From: Novosphingobium sp. | Lineage (GTDB): Bacteria; Pseudomonadota; Alphaproteobacteria; Sphingomonadales; Sphingomonadaceae | Assembly (NCBI RefSeq): GCF_025351285.1 | Contig: NZ_JANXWG010000082.1 | Coordinates: forward strand, 25,319 to 89,318 | Length of the DNA: 64,000 nt | Reading direction: 5' to 3' | Shown here: in pieces, positions 25,408 to 34,946 of the stretch | Layout: every line of letters begins with the position of its first letter | Numbering within the stretch: position 1 is the stretch's first letter | Made by a program: the position numbers and the translations under genes | Notes under the pieces: model-generated | The model's database searches: none | Told to the model about the DNA's origin: nothing | What the model saw: the letters and a program-made list of their open reading frames with translations, nothing else

Positions 25408-25776
25408 ATTTGTTCCGCGTCAAGGGAATCCCGCGAGGGTTAGCGGCCAGCGCGGAAATGCTGGCACGCAATTCAAATCGGGACTTTACCACCCGACGTT
25501 TCAGATCCCCTGTTACACTGTTTGCAGTGGTGCGGCTTAGCGAACGCGGCAGGATCGGTCTGGCCGAAAGGCAAAAACCCCACTCGCGATCACTTTTTTG
25601 CAACGCTGCGGCTCCATCATTGCATTGGATCGGTTGCGGCAACGCGTGCATGACGCTCGACATGGGCATTCAACCGAAGCAATCCTTTTTGCGATCGACG
25701 GACCGGTCGCTATCCGAGAGTATCATCCGGCCAGCGATTGGGCCCGCAAGGGGGTGCGAGGTTGGGGGGCTTTGAG

Positions 25777-25956
25777 ATGCCGAAATCCGCAAGCGCTTCG
25801 ATACCCCGGGTCAAGGCAGAAGTCCTGGCTGCTGCCAAGGCGCTCGACCTTCCGATCGCGGATGCCTGCATGCCCGGCGTTTTGGCCAATCTCGAGGTGC
25901 TAGACCGCCACGCTGCGATCCTGGCCGACGACAACAGCCGATCACGCGCTTCATGA
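25777..25956 (+). CDS. hpxX: HpxX/AtzG-like small protein (DUF4089)
   Basis: A 59-aa protein with the DUF4089/AtzG pattern: VKAEVLAAAKALDLPIADACMPGVLANLEVLDRHAAIL. Such proteins are small partners of AtzE/HpxY-type amidases. Start ATG 25777 follows a G-rich ribosome-binding stretch (GGGGGGC); the longer frame upstream adds only unrelated residues. It overlaps the amidase by ATGA. In Klebsiella, hpxWXYZ act in oxalurate breakdown, and all four relatives occur in this cluster. Confidence 0.78.
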   Translation: MPKSASASIPRVKAEVLAAAKALDLPIADACMPGVLANLEVLDRHAAILADDNSRSRAS

Positions 25957-27329
25957 TGCACACCGTCCAGATCGGGGGCGAAATCCGCGCGGGACATGTC
26001 GGTGCGGCAAGCGTTGTCGAAACCATCATCGCCCGACTTGCCGCGGATGGGCTCGCGCAGGGCGGGCTGAATGCGGTAACGCAGTTGCTGCCCGATCGCG
26101 CGCGGGCGGAGGCAGCCTTGATCGATGCCGCAACCGCCGCCGGGCACAATCCCGGAGTGCTTGCCGGTGTTCCGTATGGCGTCAAGGATCTGTTCGACGT
26201 GGCAGGCCTGCCGACCACGGCGGGATCGGCGATCTATGCCGATGCCGGGCCGGCGGCAGCCGATGCAGTGGCGTTGCAACGGTTGCGCAAGGCCGGTGCG
26301 GTGCTGGTGGCCACGCTCAACATGGACGAATTCGCCTATGGCTTCGCGACGATCAACGCGACGTACGGCACCACGCGCAACCCGCACGACCGCGCGCGAT
26401 TGGCGGGGGGATCGTCGGGCGGATCGGCGGCGGCGGTCGCGGCGGGGATGCTGCCGTTTTCGCTTGGTTCGGACACCAACGGATCGATCCGCGTTCCGGC
26501 CAGCTTGTGCGGCGTTTATGGCCTGAAGCCCACGCATGGCAGCTTGCCGATGGCGGGCGTGTTCCCCTTCGCCGAAAGCTTCGACGATGTGGGGCCGTTC
26601 GCGCGTTCAGTGGCGGATTTGCGCTGCGTCTGGGACGTTTTGCGCGGCGCTGCTGTGGCAGATGCCGCACCGCCCTATCGGCTTGCCCGGCTGGGCGGGC
26701 GTTTTGCCGAAAACCTGGACCCCGATCAATCGGCCGCCATTGCCGCGATCGCCGGCGATGCTCCGGTCATCGATTTGCCCGATATTGCCCGCGCGCGTTC
26801 GGCTGCGTTCCTGATCACGGCTTACGAAGGCGGGACACTGCACCGCGCCGCACTGGCGCGCGATGCGATGGCATTCGATTCCGCCACGCGTGACCGTCTG
26901 ATCGCGGGCGCGCTGGTCCCGCGCAAACTTTACGACGCGGCGCAAGCCTTCCGCGCCGACTTCTGCGCCAGGATCGACGCGTGCATCGCCGATTTCGACG
27001 TGCTGATCGCCCCGTCCGCGCCTTGCGTGGCGCCGCTGATCGACGATCCGACGATCCGCATCGACGGGGAGATGCGGCCTGCCCGATCCGATCTGGGCAT
27101 TCATACCCAGTCGATCAGTTTTGCCGGATTGCCCGCGCTGGCGGTTCCGCTGCTGCGCCCGGGCCGGCTGCCGTTGGGGCTGCAACTGATCGGGCGGCGC
27201 GGTGGCGAAGCGGCGCTGTTCGGGTTTGCTGCGATGCTCGAAGCGCAAGGTGTGATCGGGTTTTCGGCGCCCGAATCATTCGAGCCCGAACCATTCGAGC
27301 CCGGACCATTCACGGGGGACTCCGCATGA
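25953..27329 (+). CDS. hpxY: AtzE/HpxY-type amidase, predicted oxalurate amide hydrolase
   Basis: A 458-aa amidase-signature enzyme. The catalytic triad is visible: Lys78 ([11 protein letters not shown]), the Ser pair in [14 protein letters not shown] (154-155) and nucleophile Ser178 ([11 protein letters not shown]). The nearby hpxX, hpxW and hpxZ relatives identify it as the AtzE-family member expected to act in the oxalurate-to-oxamate step; AtzE itself acts on 1-carboxybiuret. Assignment of exact substrate is inference from context. The C-terminus has a short [13 protein letters not shown] repeat-like tail. Start ATG 25953 (ATGA overlap) or the adjacent ATG 25956. Confidence 0.85.
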   Translation: MMHTVQIGGEIRAGHVGAASVVETIIARLAADGLAQGGLNAVTQLLPDRARAEAALIDAATAAGHNPGVLAGVPYGVKDLFDVAGLPTTAGSAIYADAGPAAADAVALQRLRKAGAVLVATLNMDEFAYGFATINATYGTTRNPHDRARLAGGSSGGSAAAVAAGMLPFSLGSDTNGSIRVPASLCGVYGLKPTHGSLPMAGVFPFAESFDDVGPFARSVADLRCVWDVLRGAAVADAAPPYRLARLGGRFAENLDPDQSAAIAAIAGDAPVIDLPDIARARSAAFLITAYEGGTLHRAALARDAMAFDSATRDRLIAGALVPRKLYDAAQAFRADFCARIDACIADFDVLIAPSAPCVAPLIDDPTIRIDGEMRPARSDLGIHTQSISFAGLPALAVPLLRPGRLPLGLQLIGRRGGEAALFGFAAMLEAQGVIGFSAPESFEPEPFEPGPFTGDSA

Positions 27330-28699
27330 CAGCATCGACGCCGGCACCGCTGGCCCAATCCGGCGCACCAGATGGCGGCTTCCTCGAACGCACCTTCACG
27401 CTCAGCGCGCGCGGCACTTCGGTGCGCACCGAAGTGCTGGCGGGCGCCACGACCTTCCTGACGATGGCCTATGTCGTGCTCGTCAACCCGGCGATCCTGG
27501 GCCAGGCGGGGATGCCGGTGGCTTCTGTGGCGGCGGCGACGTGCCTGGCGGCGGCGTTCGCGTCGATCCTGATGGGCTGCGTTGCGAACGTGCCGCTGGC
27601 GCTCGCGCCGGGCATGGGGCTCAACGCCTATTTCAGCTTTACCGTCGTGCAGCACATGGGCGTGCCCTGGCCGATTGCGCTGGGCTGCGTGTTCATTTCG
27701 GGATGCGCGTTTCTGCTGCTGACGCTGACGGGCGTGCGGCAACTGATCGTGGCGGTGATCCCATCGCACCTGTTTTCAGCGGTGGCCGGGGGCATCGGGC
27801 TGTTCATCGGCTTCATCGGGCTGAAGAACGCCGGGATCATCGTGGCCGATCCAGCCACGTTCGTGGCGCTTGGCAATCTCAAGGCGCCGGGTGCGGAACT
27901 GGCGCTGTTCGGCCTGCTGACGATCGCGGTGCTGAGTGTGTGGAACGTGCGCGGCGCGATGCTGGTCGGGATCGTGGCGACGACATTCGTCGGCTGGCTG
28001 TTCGGGCAAGTCGTGATGAAGCCCGAACCCTATACCCTCGCTGCGCTGACCGGCACCGCGTTCAAGCTCGACCTGCCGGGTGTATTCGGCGTTGGTGGCG
28101 GACACGGGCTGGGCTTGATCGAAATCCTGTTCGTGTTCCTGTTCGTCGACTTGTTCGACAACATCGGCACGCTGGTTGCCGTGACCAAGCGCGCCGGGCT
28201 GATCGGCCCGGACGGGCGCATTCCCAAACTCAACCGCATATTGATGGCGGATGCGACCGCCACGATTTTCGGCTCGATGGCGGGCACCAGCACCGTCACC
28301 AGCTATGTCGAAAGCGCCGCGGGGGTGCAGGAGGGCGGGCGCACCGGGCTGACCGCGGTCGTCACCGGTGTCTTGTTCCTGCTGACGATGTTCGTCGCGC
28401 CTTATGCGCAACTGGTGCCGCTGGCGGCAACCGCGCCCGCGCTGATCGTGGTGGGCGGGCTGATGCTGCTGCCGCTGACCGAGATCGCGTGGGACGATCC
28501 GCAGGCAGCGATCCCGGCGTTTCTGACCGTGGCGATGATCCCGCTGACCTTCTCGATCGCCAACGGCCTGGCCTTCGGCATCACCGCGCACGCCGCGCTC
28601 AAACTGCTGCGCGGCAATGCCACGCGGGCCGACTGGTTCCTGTTCGTGCTGGCGGGCCTGTTCGTGATGCGCTTTGCCTGGATGAGCGCGGCGGCATGA
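27326..28699 (+). CDS. AzgA-family purine permease (adenine/guanine/hypoxanthine:H+ symporter)
   Basis: A 457-aa inner-membrane transporter of the NCS2/AzgA family. It has many hydrophobic helices, the start ATTFLTMAYVVLVNPAIL typical of AzgA, the Q/N-rich substrate region APGMGLNAYFSFTVV, FLFVDLFDNIGTLVAVTKRAGL, and the signature GTSTVTSYVESAAGVQEGGRTGLTAVV. It brings purine bases into the cell for the enzymes encoded downstream. Start ATG 27326 overlaps the amidase stop (ATGA); the frame extends upstream only as a shadow of the amidase gene. Ends in ATGA with the nucleosidase. Confidence 0.92.
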   Translation: MTASTPAPLAQSGAPDGGFLERTFTLSARGTSVRTEVLAGATTFLTMAYVVLVNPAILGQAGMPVASVAAATCLAAAFASILMGCVANVPLALAPGMGLNAYFSFTVVQHMGVPWPIALGCVFISGCAFLLLTLTGVRQLIVAVIPSHLFSAVAGGIGLFIGFIGLKNAGIIVADPATFVALGNLKAPGAELALFGLLTIAVLSVWNVRGAMLVGIVATTFVGWLFGQVVMKPEPYTLAALTGTAFKLDLPGVFGVGGGHGLGLIEILFVFLFVDLFDNIGTLVAVTKRAGLIGPDGRIPKLNRILMADATATIFGSMAGTSTVTSYVESAAGVQEGGRTGLTAVVTGVLFLLTMFVAPYAQLVPLAATAPALIVVGGLMLLPLTEIAWDDPQAAIPAFLTVAMIPLTFSIANGLAFGITAHAALKLLRGNATRADWFLFVLAGLFVMRFAWMSAAA

Positions 28700-29616
28700 T
28701 CCGATTGCTGTTCCTTGCGGCGTTTGCATTGCTGGCGACACCGGCCTGCGCGCAACGGCTCAACGCCACTCCGCGTACCGTGGTGATGACCGCGTTTCCG
28801 CCCGAATGGGACGCGCTCGTCCCCGCGATCAAAAGCCAGAAAGCCTATCATATCAACGGGTTGGTCTTCCTGACCGGCACGATGGCGGGCAAGCCGGTGG
28901 TGCTGATGCAAAGCGCGGTCAGCATGGTCAACGCCGCCATGAACACGCAACTGGTGCTCGATCGCTTCAACGTCAGGCGCATCGTTTTTTCGGGCATTGC
29001 CGGCGGGGTCGATCCGGCTCTGGCGATCGGGGATGTAATCGTGCCCGAACAATGGGGGCAATATCTCGAAGTGTCGTTTGCGCGCGGGACACCCGGCAAC
29101 TGGGTGACGCCCGAGCCGGTCGATGCCATCGCACCGGCCAACAACGGCATGATGTTTCCGCGCGGGGTCCGCGTGGGCAACGCCGCCGAACCGGCACGGC
29201 GGCACTACACGCTTGCGGCTGATCCGGCGCTGGTGGCGCTCGCGCGCAAGGTTGCGGCGGGCGTTGCGCTGCGGCGTTGCATCGGCCCGGACGCCAGCCG
29301 GCAAGCCAAAGGCTGCCTGGCGCATGAACCGAAGATCGTCGTCGGCGGAACCGGGGTCAGCGCCGGGGTGTTTGCTGACAACGCCGAATTTCGCGACTAT
29401 CTGTCCAAGGCATGGAACGCGCGCGTGCTCGACATGGAAAGCGCAGCGGTGACGCAGGTTGCTTTCGCCAACCGCGTACCGGTGATCGTATTCCGCAGCT
29501 TGTCGGACCTGGCCGGCGGCGATGCCGGCGCCAACCAGATGAACACGTTCATGACGCTCGCCTCGGTCAATTCGGCGACCGTGGTGAAAGCGTTCGTCGC
29601 TGCACTGCCAAAGTGA
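28696..29616 (+). CDS. secreted purine nucleosidase/phosphorylase-superfamily protein
   Basis: A 306-aa protein with a signal peptide (MIRLLFLAAFALLATPACAQ), so probably periplasmic. The core matches the PNP/MTAN superfamily: VVMTAFPPEWDAL, ILVFSGIAGGVDPALAIGDVIVP-type segment (RIVFSGIAGGVDP), and GGTGVSAGVFADN...RVLDMESAAVTQVA with the Asp/Met-Glu-Ser ribose-binding motif. It may release purine bases from nucleosides outside the cytoplasm. Exact substrate is unknown. Coupled to the permease by ATGA, which suggests periplasmic cleavage followed by base import. Confidence 0.85.
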   Translation: MIRLLFLAAFALLATPACAQRLNATPRTVVMTAFPPEWDALVPAIKSQKAYHINGLVFLTGTMAGKPVVLMQSAVSMVNAAMNTQLVLDRFNVRRIVFSGIAGGVDPALAIGDVIVPEQWGQYLEVSFARGTPGNWVTPEPVDAIAPANNGMMFPRGVRVGNAAEPARRHYTLAADPALVALARKVAAGVALRRCIGPDASRQAKGCLAHEPKIVVGGTGVSAGVFADNAEFRDYLSKAWNARVLDMESAAVTQVAFANRVPVIVFRSLSDLAGGDAGANQMNTFMTLASVNSATVVKAFVAALPK

Positions 29617-29623
29617 TGCGGCC

Positions 29624-31204
29624 ATGTTGACCACAGTCACAGGTCGGAACGGCATGGTCACCGCGCCGCACTATGTTGCGGCGGAGGCGGGCCTTGGCGT
29701 GCTGCGCGACGGCGGCAACGCGGTCGAGGCGACGGTCGCGGTCGCAGCGACATTGGCGGTGGTCTATCCGCACATGACCGGGATCGGCGGCGACGGGTTC
29801 TGGCTGATCGCCGAGCCTGACGGCCGGGTTCACGCGGTTCATGGCTGCGGTGGGGCTGCGGCCAACGCCGACCTGACTCTTTACACCGGATATGACGCAG
29901 TGCCCACGCGCGGACCGCTGGCTGCGAACACCGTGGCGGGGACCCTTTCAGCGTGGGGGTGCGCGCTTGAACAAGCCGGCGGCACGCTGCCGCTCGACCG
30001 CCTGCTTGGCGACGCGATCGCGCACGCCGAAGCCGGCGTGGCGGTCACCGCAGGCGGAGCGGCCATCGCGGCGACCAAGGGCGGCGAATTGCGCGGGCAG
30101 CCGGGCGCTTATGCCGCGATTTTCGAGCGCGAAGGCCGCCCGCTGCGCGAGGGCGATACGCTGCGCCAGCCGATGTTGGCGAGGACGCTGCGCCACATCG
30201 CCGCGCATGGTCCGCAGGATTTTTACACCGGCACGCTGGCCGATCTGGTGGCTGAGGATCTGTCTGCGCTCGGCAGTCCGGTCAGCCGCGCCGACCTTGC
30301 CGCGCATCGGGCCACACAGCCCGCGCCACTGAACACCAAGATCGCCGGCGCGCGCCTCTATAATAGCGCGCCACCGACGCAGGGCGCAGCGTCGCTGCTG
30401 ATCCTCGCGCTGTTCGACCGATTGCGCGCCGCAAGGGGCGATCACTTCGATCACATCCACGGACTGGTCGAGGCGACCAAGCAGGCCTTCCTGTGGCGCG
30501 ATCGGCACTGCGGCGATCCAGCCTATATGGACGCCGATGCGCAGGCATTGCTCGATAACCCAGCCGCGCTCGATGCCATGGCCGCGCGCATCGACCCGGC
30601 GCGCGCCCTGCCCTGGCCCCAGCCGCCGCAATGGGGTGACACTTGCTGGTTCGGCGCCGCCGATAGCCAAGGCCGCGTGGTCAGCGCGATCCAGTCGACC
30701 TATTTCGAATTCGGATCGGGGCTGGTGCTGCCGCAGACCGGGATCACCTGGCAGAACCGCGGCAGTTCGTTCCGGCTGGCCGAGACCGGCTGGAATGCGC
30801 TCAAACCGGGTCGCAAGCCTTTCCACACGCTCAATCCCGCGCTCGCAAAGTTCGCTGATGGCCGGGTCATGGCTTACGGCACGATGGGCGGCGAGGGCCA
30901 GCCGCAGACGCAGGCGGCGATTTTCAGCCGCTATGCGCGGTTCGGGGTGAACTTGCAGGCCGCGATCTGCGCGCCGCGCTGGCTGCTCGGGCGGACCTGG
31001 GGCGAGACAAGCACCACGCTCAAGCTGGAGGATGGCTTCCCCGAAGCGCTATATGCCGCGCTCGAAACCGCCGGACACGATGTCGAACGCGTCGGCCCGC
31101 TGACCGCAATGATGGGCCATGCCGGCGCGATCGTGCGCCATGCCGACGGGCGGCTCGAAGGCGCAACCGATCCGCGCAGCGACGGTGGGGTAGCGGCGTG
31201 GTGA
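29624..31204 (+). CDS. hpxW: gamma-glutamyltransferase-fold oxamate amidohydrolase
   Basis: A 526-aa Ntn-hydrolase of the gamma-glutamyltransferase fold without signal peptide, as for cytoplasmic HpxW. The autoprocessing and catalytic Thr is Thr340 in WGDTCWFGAADSQGRVVSAIQS, giving large and small subunits. The N-part has GGNAVEATVAVAATLAVVYPHMTGIGGDGF, and the small subunit carries GTMGGEGQPQTQAAI. In Klebsiella this enzyme hydrolyses oxamate to oxalate and ammonia at the end of urate degradation. Context (hpxX, hpxY, hpxZ, PucG) supports that role over glutathione hydrolysis. Confidence 0.86.
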   Translation: MLTTVTGRNGMVTAPHYVAAEAGLGVLRDGGNAVEATVAVAATLAVVYPHMTGIGGDGFWLIAEPDGRVHAVHGCGGAAANADLTLYTGYDAVPTRGPLAANTVAGTLSAWGCALEQAGGTLPLDRLLGDAIAHAEAGVAVTAGGAAIAATKGGELRGQPGAYAAIFEREGRPLREGDTLRQPMLARTLRHIAAHGPQDFYTGTLADLVAEDLSALGSPVSRADLAAHRATQPAPLNTKIAGARLYNSAPPTQGAASLLILALFDRLRAARGDHFDHIHGLVEATKQAFLWRDRHCGDPAYMDADAQALLDNPAALDAMAARIDPARALPWPQPPQWGDTCWFGAADSQGRVVSAIQSTYFEFGSGLVLPQTGITWQNRGSSFRLAETGWNALKPGRKPFHTLNPALAKFADGRVMAYGTMGGEGQPQTQAAIFSRYARFGVNLQAAICAPRWLLGRTWGETSTTLKLEDGFPEALYAALETAGHDVERVGPLTAMMGHAGAIVRHADGRLEGATDPRSDGGVAAW

Positions 31205-32448
31205 ACCTTGGCCAAATGCGTGGAGGAGCCCGCGCGGTGGCCCGCTGCGATGCGCTCGGCGTCGCGCCCTACAGCGACATGGCGGGCGGGCTTTATCGCG
31301 GCTATCTGACCCCGGCTTATCACGCAGCGCAAGGTGCCTTGGCCGGCTGGATGACCTCGGCCGGCATGACCGTCCGCCGCGATGCCGCCGCCAACCTGAT
31401 CGGCCGTTACGAAGCTGTCACCCCCGGTGCCCCTGCGCTGCTGATCGGCAGCCACCTCGACAGCGTGCGTGACGCGGGCCGTTACGATGGCCCGCTCGGG
31501 GTCACGCTGGGCATCGAAGCGGTCGACGCATTGCGCGCTGCCGGCCGCCGACTGCCTTTCGCGATCGAAGTCATCGCCTTCGGCGACGAGGAAGGCTCGC
31601 GCTTTCCCGCCGCGATGCTGTGCAGCCGCGCGGTCGCGGGCACGCTGGCGGCAGATGCGCTCGACCTTGCGGACAAGGACGGAATTGCATTGGCCGATGC
31701 GGGAGTGGATGTGGGGAATTACCTCACCGCCGCCCGCACACCCGCCAGCGTGCGCGCCTATTTCGAGGCGCATATCGAGCAGGGTCCGCTGCTCGAAGCC
31801 GAGCATCTGGCGGTCGGCACCGTCACCGGCATCGCCAGCCAGGTGCGCTATCAGATCGCGGTGCAGGGCACCGCCGGGCACGCCGGAACCACGACGATGG
31901 CTCTGCGCCACGATGCGCTGGCCGGGGCGGCCGAGATGATCGTCGCAGTCGAGGCGATCGCGCGTGCTGATGCTTCGGACCTCGTCGCCACGGTTGGCCG
32001 GATCGAGGCCATGCCCGGCGCGCCGAATGTGATCGCGGGACAAGCGCAGTTTTCGCTCGACGTCCGGTCAGGCAATGCAGCGTGGCGCGATCGCGCAGCC
32101 AACGCAATCCTCGATGCGTTCCGCGAAATCGCGGACCGGCGCAGCCTCGGTTGCGCGATTTCCCGCATCCACGACCTGCCCGCCAGCCCTTGCGATCCGC
32201 TGCTGATGGATCTGCTCGACCACGCCACTTTGGCCGCCGGCCAACCCGTCCTCCGCCTGGTCTCGGGCGCCGGGCACGATGCCATGGCGATGGCCGCGCT
32301 GTGCCCCACCGCGATGCTGTTCATCCGCTGCAAGGGCGGGGTCAGCCACAACCCGGCCGAACATGTCGATGCTGCCGACGCGGAAATCGCGCTACAGGTC
32401 ATGCTCGGCTTCATCGAACAACTTGGAGCAACATTTGCCAACGCTTGA
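31201..32448 (+). CDS. allantoate amidohydrolase (HpxK/AllC type, M20 family)
   Basis: Converts allantoate to ureidoglycine with release of ammonia and CO2. The ~415-aa Zn-hydrolase has the expected metal ligands: GSHLDSV, YDGPLGV, GDEEGSRFP, EAHIEQGP and GVSHNPAE. The dimerisation/lid domain lies between. Start GTG 31201 gives a GTGA overlap with hpxW; GTG 31198 is equally in frame and would add one residue. N-carbamoyl-amino acid hydrolases are close relatives, but the genes for allantoinase and PucG immediately downstream fix the likely substrate. Confidence 0.9.
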   Translation: MNLGQMRGGARAVARCDALGVAPYSDMAGGLYRGYLTPAYHAAQGALAGWMTSAGMTVRRDAAANLIGRYEAVTPGAPALLIGSHLDSVRDAGRYDGPLGVTLGIEAVDALRAAGRRLPFAIEVIAFGDEEGSRFPAAMLCSRAVAGTLAADALDLADKDGIALADAGVDVGNYLTAARTPASVRAYFEAHIEQGPLLEAEHLAVGTVTGIASQVRYQIAVQGTAGHAGTTTMALRHDALAGAAEMIVAVEAIARADASDLVATVGRIEAMPGAPNVIAGQAQFSLDVRSGNAAWRDRAANAILDAFREIADRRSLGCAISRIHDLPASPCDPLLMDLLDHATLAAGQPVLRLVSGAGHDAMAMAALCPTAMLFIRCKGGVSHNPAEHVDAADAEIALQVMLGFIEQLGATFANA

Positions 32449-33673
32449 CCCCCTCCTGATCGGCGAGATCGATCCGCCGCAGCGCCTGTTGATGGGGCCT
32501 GGGCCGATCAACGCGCATCCGCGCGTGCTGCGCGCGATGTCGGCCGATCTGCTCGGCCAGTTCGACCCCGAGATGACCCATTACATGAACGAGGTGATGG
32601 CGCTTTACCGCCCGATCTTCGGCACGCAGAACCGCTGGACGATGCTGATCGACGGCACCGCACGCGCCGCGATCGAGGCCGCGCTGGTCAGCCTGGTGGT
32701 GCCGGGGGACAAGGTGCTGGTGGTCGATTTCGGGCGGTTCGGGCTGCTGCTCGATGAAATCTCGACGCGGATCGGCGCCGACGTGCATCGCGTCAGCGCG
32801 CCCTGGGGCAAAGTCGTGCCGATGGAAGCAATCGGCGAGGCCATCGCGCGGGTACAGCCAAAAGTGGTGGCCTGCGTCCATGGCGATACTTCGACCACGA
32901 TGGCGCAACCGCTCGACGGGTTCGGCGCGCTATGCCGTGCGACGGGGGCATTGAGCTATGTCGATGCCACCGCCACGCTGTCGGGCATGGACATCGCTGC
33001 CGACCGCTGGGGCGTCGACGTGGTGACGGGCGGCTTGCAGAAGTGCCTGGGCGGGCCATCGGGTTCGGCGCCGATCACGATCTCGGACGCGGCTGCCGAG
33101 CACATCTTCGCGCGCCGCCACGTCGAACAGGGCATCCGCCGTGACGATCTGCGCGACGGCCTGGGGCCGCGGATCGGATCGAACTATTTCGATCTCGCGA
33201 TGATCATGGACTACTGGTCCGAAAAGCGGCTCAACCACCACACCGAAGCGACCTCGATGCTGTATGCCGCGCGCGAATGCGCCCGGCTCGCGCTGGGCGA
33301 AGGGCTGGAGGCGCGATACGCTCGCCATGCCGCCGCCGGCCGCGCGATGAGCGCGGGCTTGCGCGCAATGGGGCTGAGCCTGTTCGGCGATGATGCTCAC
33401 CGCATGACCAACGTGACGGGCGTCTACATCCCGCAAGGCATCGACGGCGAACGCATCCGCACCGCGATGCGGACGCATTTCGAGATCGAGATCGGCACGG
33501 CGTTCGGCCCGCTTCAGGGGCGAATCTGGCGGATCGGCGCGATGGGTTACAACGCGATGAAGCACAAGGTGCTGCTGACGCTGGGTGCTCTCGAAGCCTG
33601 CCTGAGCGCGGAAGGTGTCAAGCTGCCGATCGGCGCGGCGGTTCCTGCGGCACTGGCAGCCTGGCACGCATGA
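32435..33673 (+). CDS. pucG: (S)-ureidoglycine:glyoxylate aminotransferase
   Basis: PLP enzyme that transaminates ureidoglycine with glyoxylate, giving oxalurate and glycine. The 412-aa protein has LLMGPGPINAHPRVL, the PLP-phosphate region LIDGTARAAIEAAL and the Schiff-base Lys203 in GGLQKCLGGPSG. I choose TTG 32435, 7 bases after a GGAG (32425-32428), giving MPTLDPLL; it overlaps the previous gene by 14 bp, and no ATG or GTG gives a better N-terminus. Related alanine:glyoxylate aminotransferases are the alternative, but pathway neighbours favour PucG (HpxJ). Coupled to puuE by ATGA. Confidence 0.92.
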   Translation: MPTLDPLLIGEIDPPQRLLMGPGPINAHPRVLRAMSADLLGQFDPEMTHYMNEVMALYRPIFGTQNRWTMLIDGTARAAIEAALVSLVVPGDKVLVVDFGRFGLLLDEISTRIGADVHRVSAPWGKVVPMEAIGEAIARVQPKVVACVHGDTSTTMAQPLDGFGALCRATGALSYVDATATLSGMDIAADRWGVDVVTGGLQKCLGGPSGSAPITISDAAAEHIFARRHVEQGIRRDDLRDGLGPRIGSNYFDLAMIMDYWSEKRLNHHTEATSMLYAARECARLALGEGLEARYARHAAAGRAMSAGLRAMGLSLFGDDAHRMTNVTGVYIPQGIDGERIRTAMRTHFEIEIGTAFGPLQGRIWRIGAMGYNAMKHKVLLTLGALEACLSAEGVKLPIGAAVPAALAAWHA

Positions 33674-34557
33674 CCGAAACGCGCGATCTGGTCGGCTATG
33701 GTGCCCACCCGCCAGATCCGCGCTGGCCCGGCGGAGCGCGCGTGGCGGTGCAATTTGTGATCAACTACGAGGAAGGCGCCGAAAGCAGCGTCGATCATGG
33801 CGATGCGGGTTCGGAACGGTTCCTCTCGGAAATGGTCGGCGCGACCAGCCACCCGGCGCGCGCGATGGCGATGGAAAGCCTTTACGAATACGGCAGCCGC
33901 GCGGGTTTCTGGCGGCTCCACCGGCTGTTCACCGAACGCGCAATGCCGGTGACAGTGTTCGGCGTGGCGAAGGCGCTGGAGCTGAATCCCGAAGCAGTCG
34001 AGGCGATGCTGGCCGCCGACTGGGAAATCGCCAGCCACGGACTGCGTTGGCTCGATTACCAGGATGTGCCCGAAGCGGTCGAGGTTGCGCACATCGCCGA
34101 GGCCATCGCGCTGCACACGAAAATCACAGGCAGCCGCCCGCTCGGCTGGTATCAGGGCCGCACCTCGCCCAACACGGCGCGGCTGGTCGCGCACGAAGGC
34201 GGCTTCGTCTACGATGCCGACAGCTATGCCGACGACCTGCCGTACCGGGACCGCCGCCACGGGCGCGCGCAACTGATCGTGCCCTATTCGCTCGACGCCA
34301 ACGACATGAAGTTCGTGGCGTTCAACGGCTTCACCGAGGGCGAGGCGTTCTTCCGCTATTTGCGCGATACCTTCGACCAACTGGCCCACGAAGGCGGGCG
34401 TATGATGTCGGTGGGCCTTCACGGCCGGATCGCCGGACGGCCCGCGCGGGCGCATGCGTTGGCCCGGTTTCTCGATCACGTGCTCGCTTCGGGCCAGGCC
34501 TGGGTGGCGCGCCGGATCGACATCGCCCGACACTGGCAGGAGGTGCACCCCGCATGA
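33670..34557 (+). CDS. puuE: allantoinase, polysaccharide-deacetylase fold
   Basis: Hydrolyses allantoin to allantoate without the metal-amidohydrolase fold of AllB. The 295-aa protein matches PuuE: start RDLVGYGAHPPDPRWPGGARVAVQFVINYEEGAE, ERFLSEM, EIASHGLRWLDYQD, GWYQGRTSPNTARLV and VGLHGRIAGRPAR. The NodB-like barrel keeps the His/Asp segments. It sits between pucG and the hpxZ-like gene with ATGA overlaps on both sides. Confidence 0.95.
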   Translation: MTETRDLVGYGAHPPDPRWPGGARVAVQFVINYEEGAESSVDHGDAGSERFLSEMVGATSHPARAMAMESLYEYGSRAGFWRLHRLFTERAMPVTVFGVAKALELNPEAVEAMLAADWEIASHGLRWLDYQDVPEAVEVAHIAEAIALHTKITGSRPLGWYQGRTSPNTARLVAHEGGFVYDADSYADDLPYRDRRHGRAQLIVPYSLDANDMKFVAFNGFTEGEAFFRYLRDTFDQLAHEGGRMMSVGLHGRIAGRPARAHALARFLDHVLASGQAWVARRIDIARHWQEVHPA

Positions 34558-34946
34558 CAATCGACGATCCCGTTCTTCTGGCCGAAGTGACGGCCGCGTT
34601 CGAAGCTTACGAGCGCGCGCTGATGGCTGATGATGTGCCCGCGATGGATGCGCTGTTCCACGATGCACCCACCACCAACCGCTACGGCGTGGGCGAAGTG
34701 CTTTATGGGATCGAGGAGATCCGCGAATTCCGCAAGGGCCGGGGCGGATCGCCGCAGCGCAAGCTCGGCCGGGTGGCAATCACGGTTTATGGTGCCAGGG
34801 GCGAAGGTGCCTTCGCCACTGCGGACGCTGAATTCTTCCGCGCTGCCAGCGACCGCCGCGGTCGCCAGACGCAAAGCTGGGTCAAGTTCGCGGATGGCTG
34901 GAAGGTCGTCTCGGCGCATGTGAGCCTTGAGGGATCGACGCATTGA
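34554..34946 (+). CDS. hpxZ: HpxZ/AtzH-like NTF2-fold protein (DUF3225)
   Basis: A 130-aa NTF2-like protein: VTAAFEAYERALMADDVPAMDALFHDAPTTNRYGVGEVLYGIEEIREFRKGR and a beta-rich end GRQTQSWVKFADGWKVVSAHVSL. DUF3225 proteins accompany hpxWXY genes in oxalurate catabolism; the biochemical step is not firmly known. Start ATG 34554 (ATGA overlap with puuE). The TGA overlaps a TTG start of the next gene. Confidence 0.82.
   Translation: MTIDDPVLLAEVTAAFEAYERALMADDVPAMDALFHDAPTTNRYGVGEVLYGIEEIREFRKGRGGSPQRKLGRVAITVYGARGEGAFATADAEFFRAASDRRGRQTQSWVKFADGWKVVSAHVSLEGSTH

Larger units (their letters stand above)
25182..25776. other. right island junction and presumed promoter region of the purine operon
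   Basis: The left part (to about 25407) is the AT-richer end of the island with GACGGTAT repeats and the attR core. The right part, 25408-25776, is chromosomal. A 121-aa open frame at 25410-25775 has no protein-like features. The promoter of the hpxX-guaD run should lie here, but no convincing -35/-10 pair or regulator site was identified. Confidence 0.45.

Noticed and set aside
25410..25775. 121-aa frame right of the island
   Set aside because: No domain-like pattern, no ribosome-binding site, and it ends just before the hpxX start; likely chance.
26981..27325. N-terminal extension of the AzgA-type permease
   Set aside because: It is the amidase gene read in another frame; ATG 27326 gives the family start.
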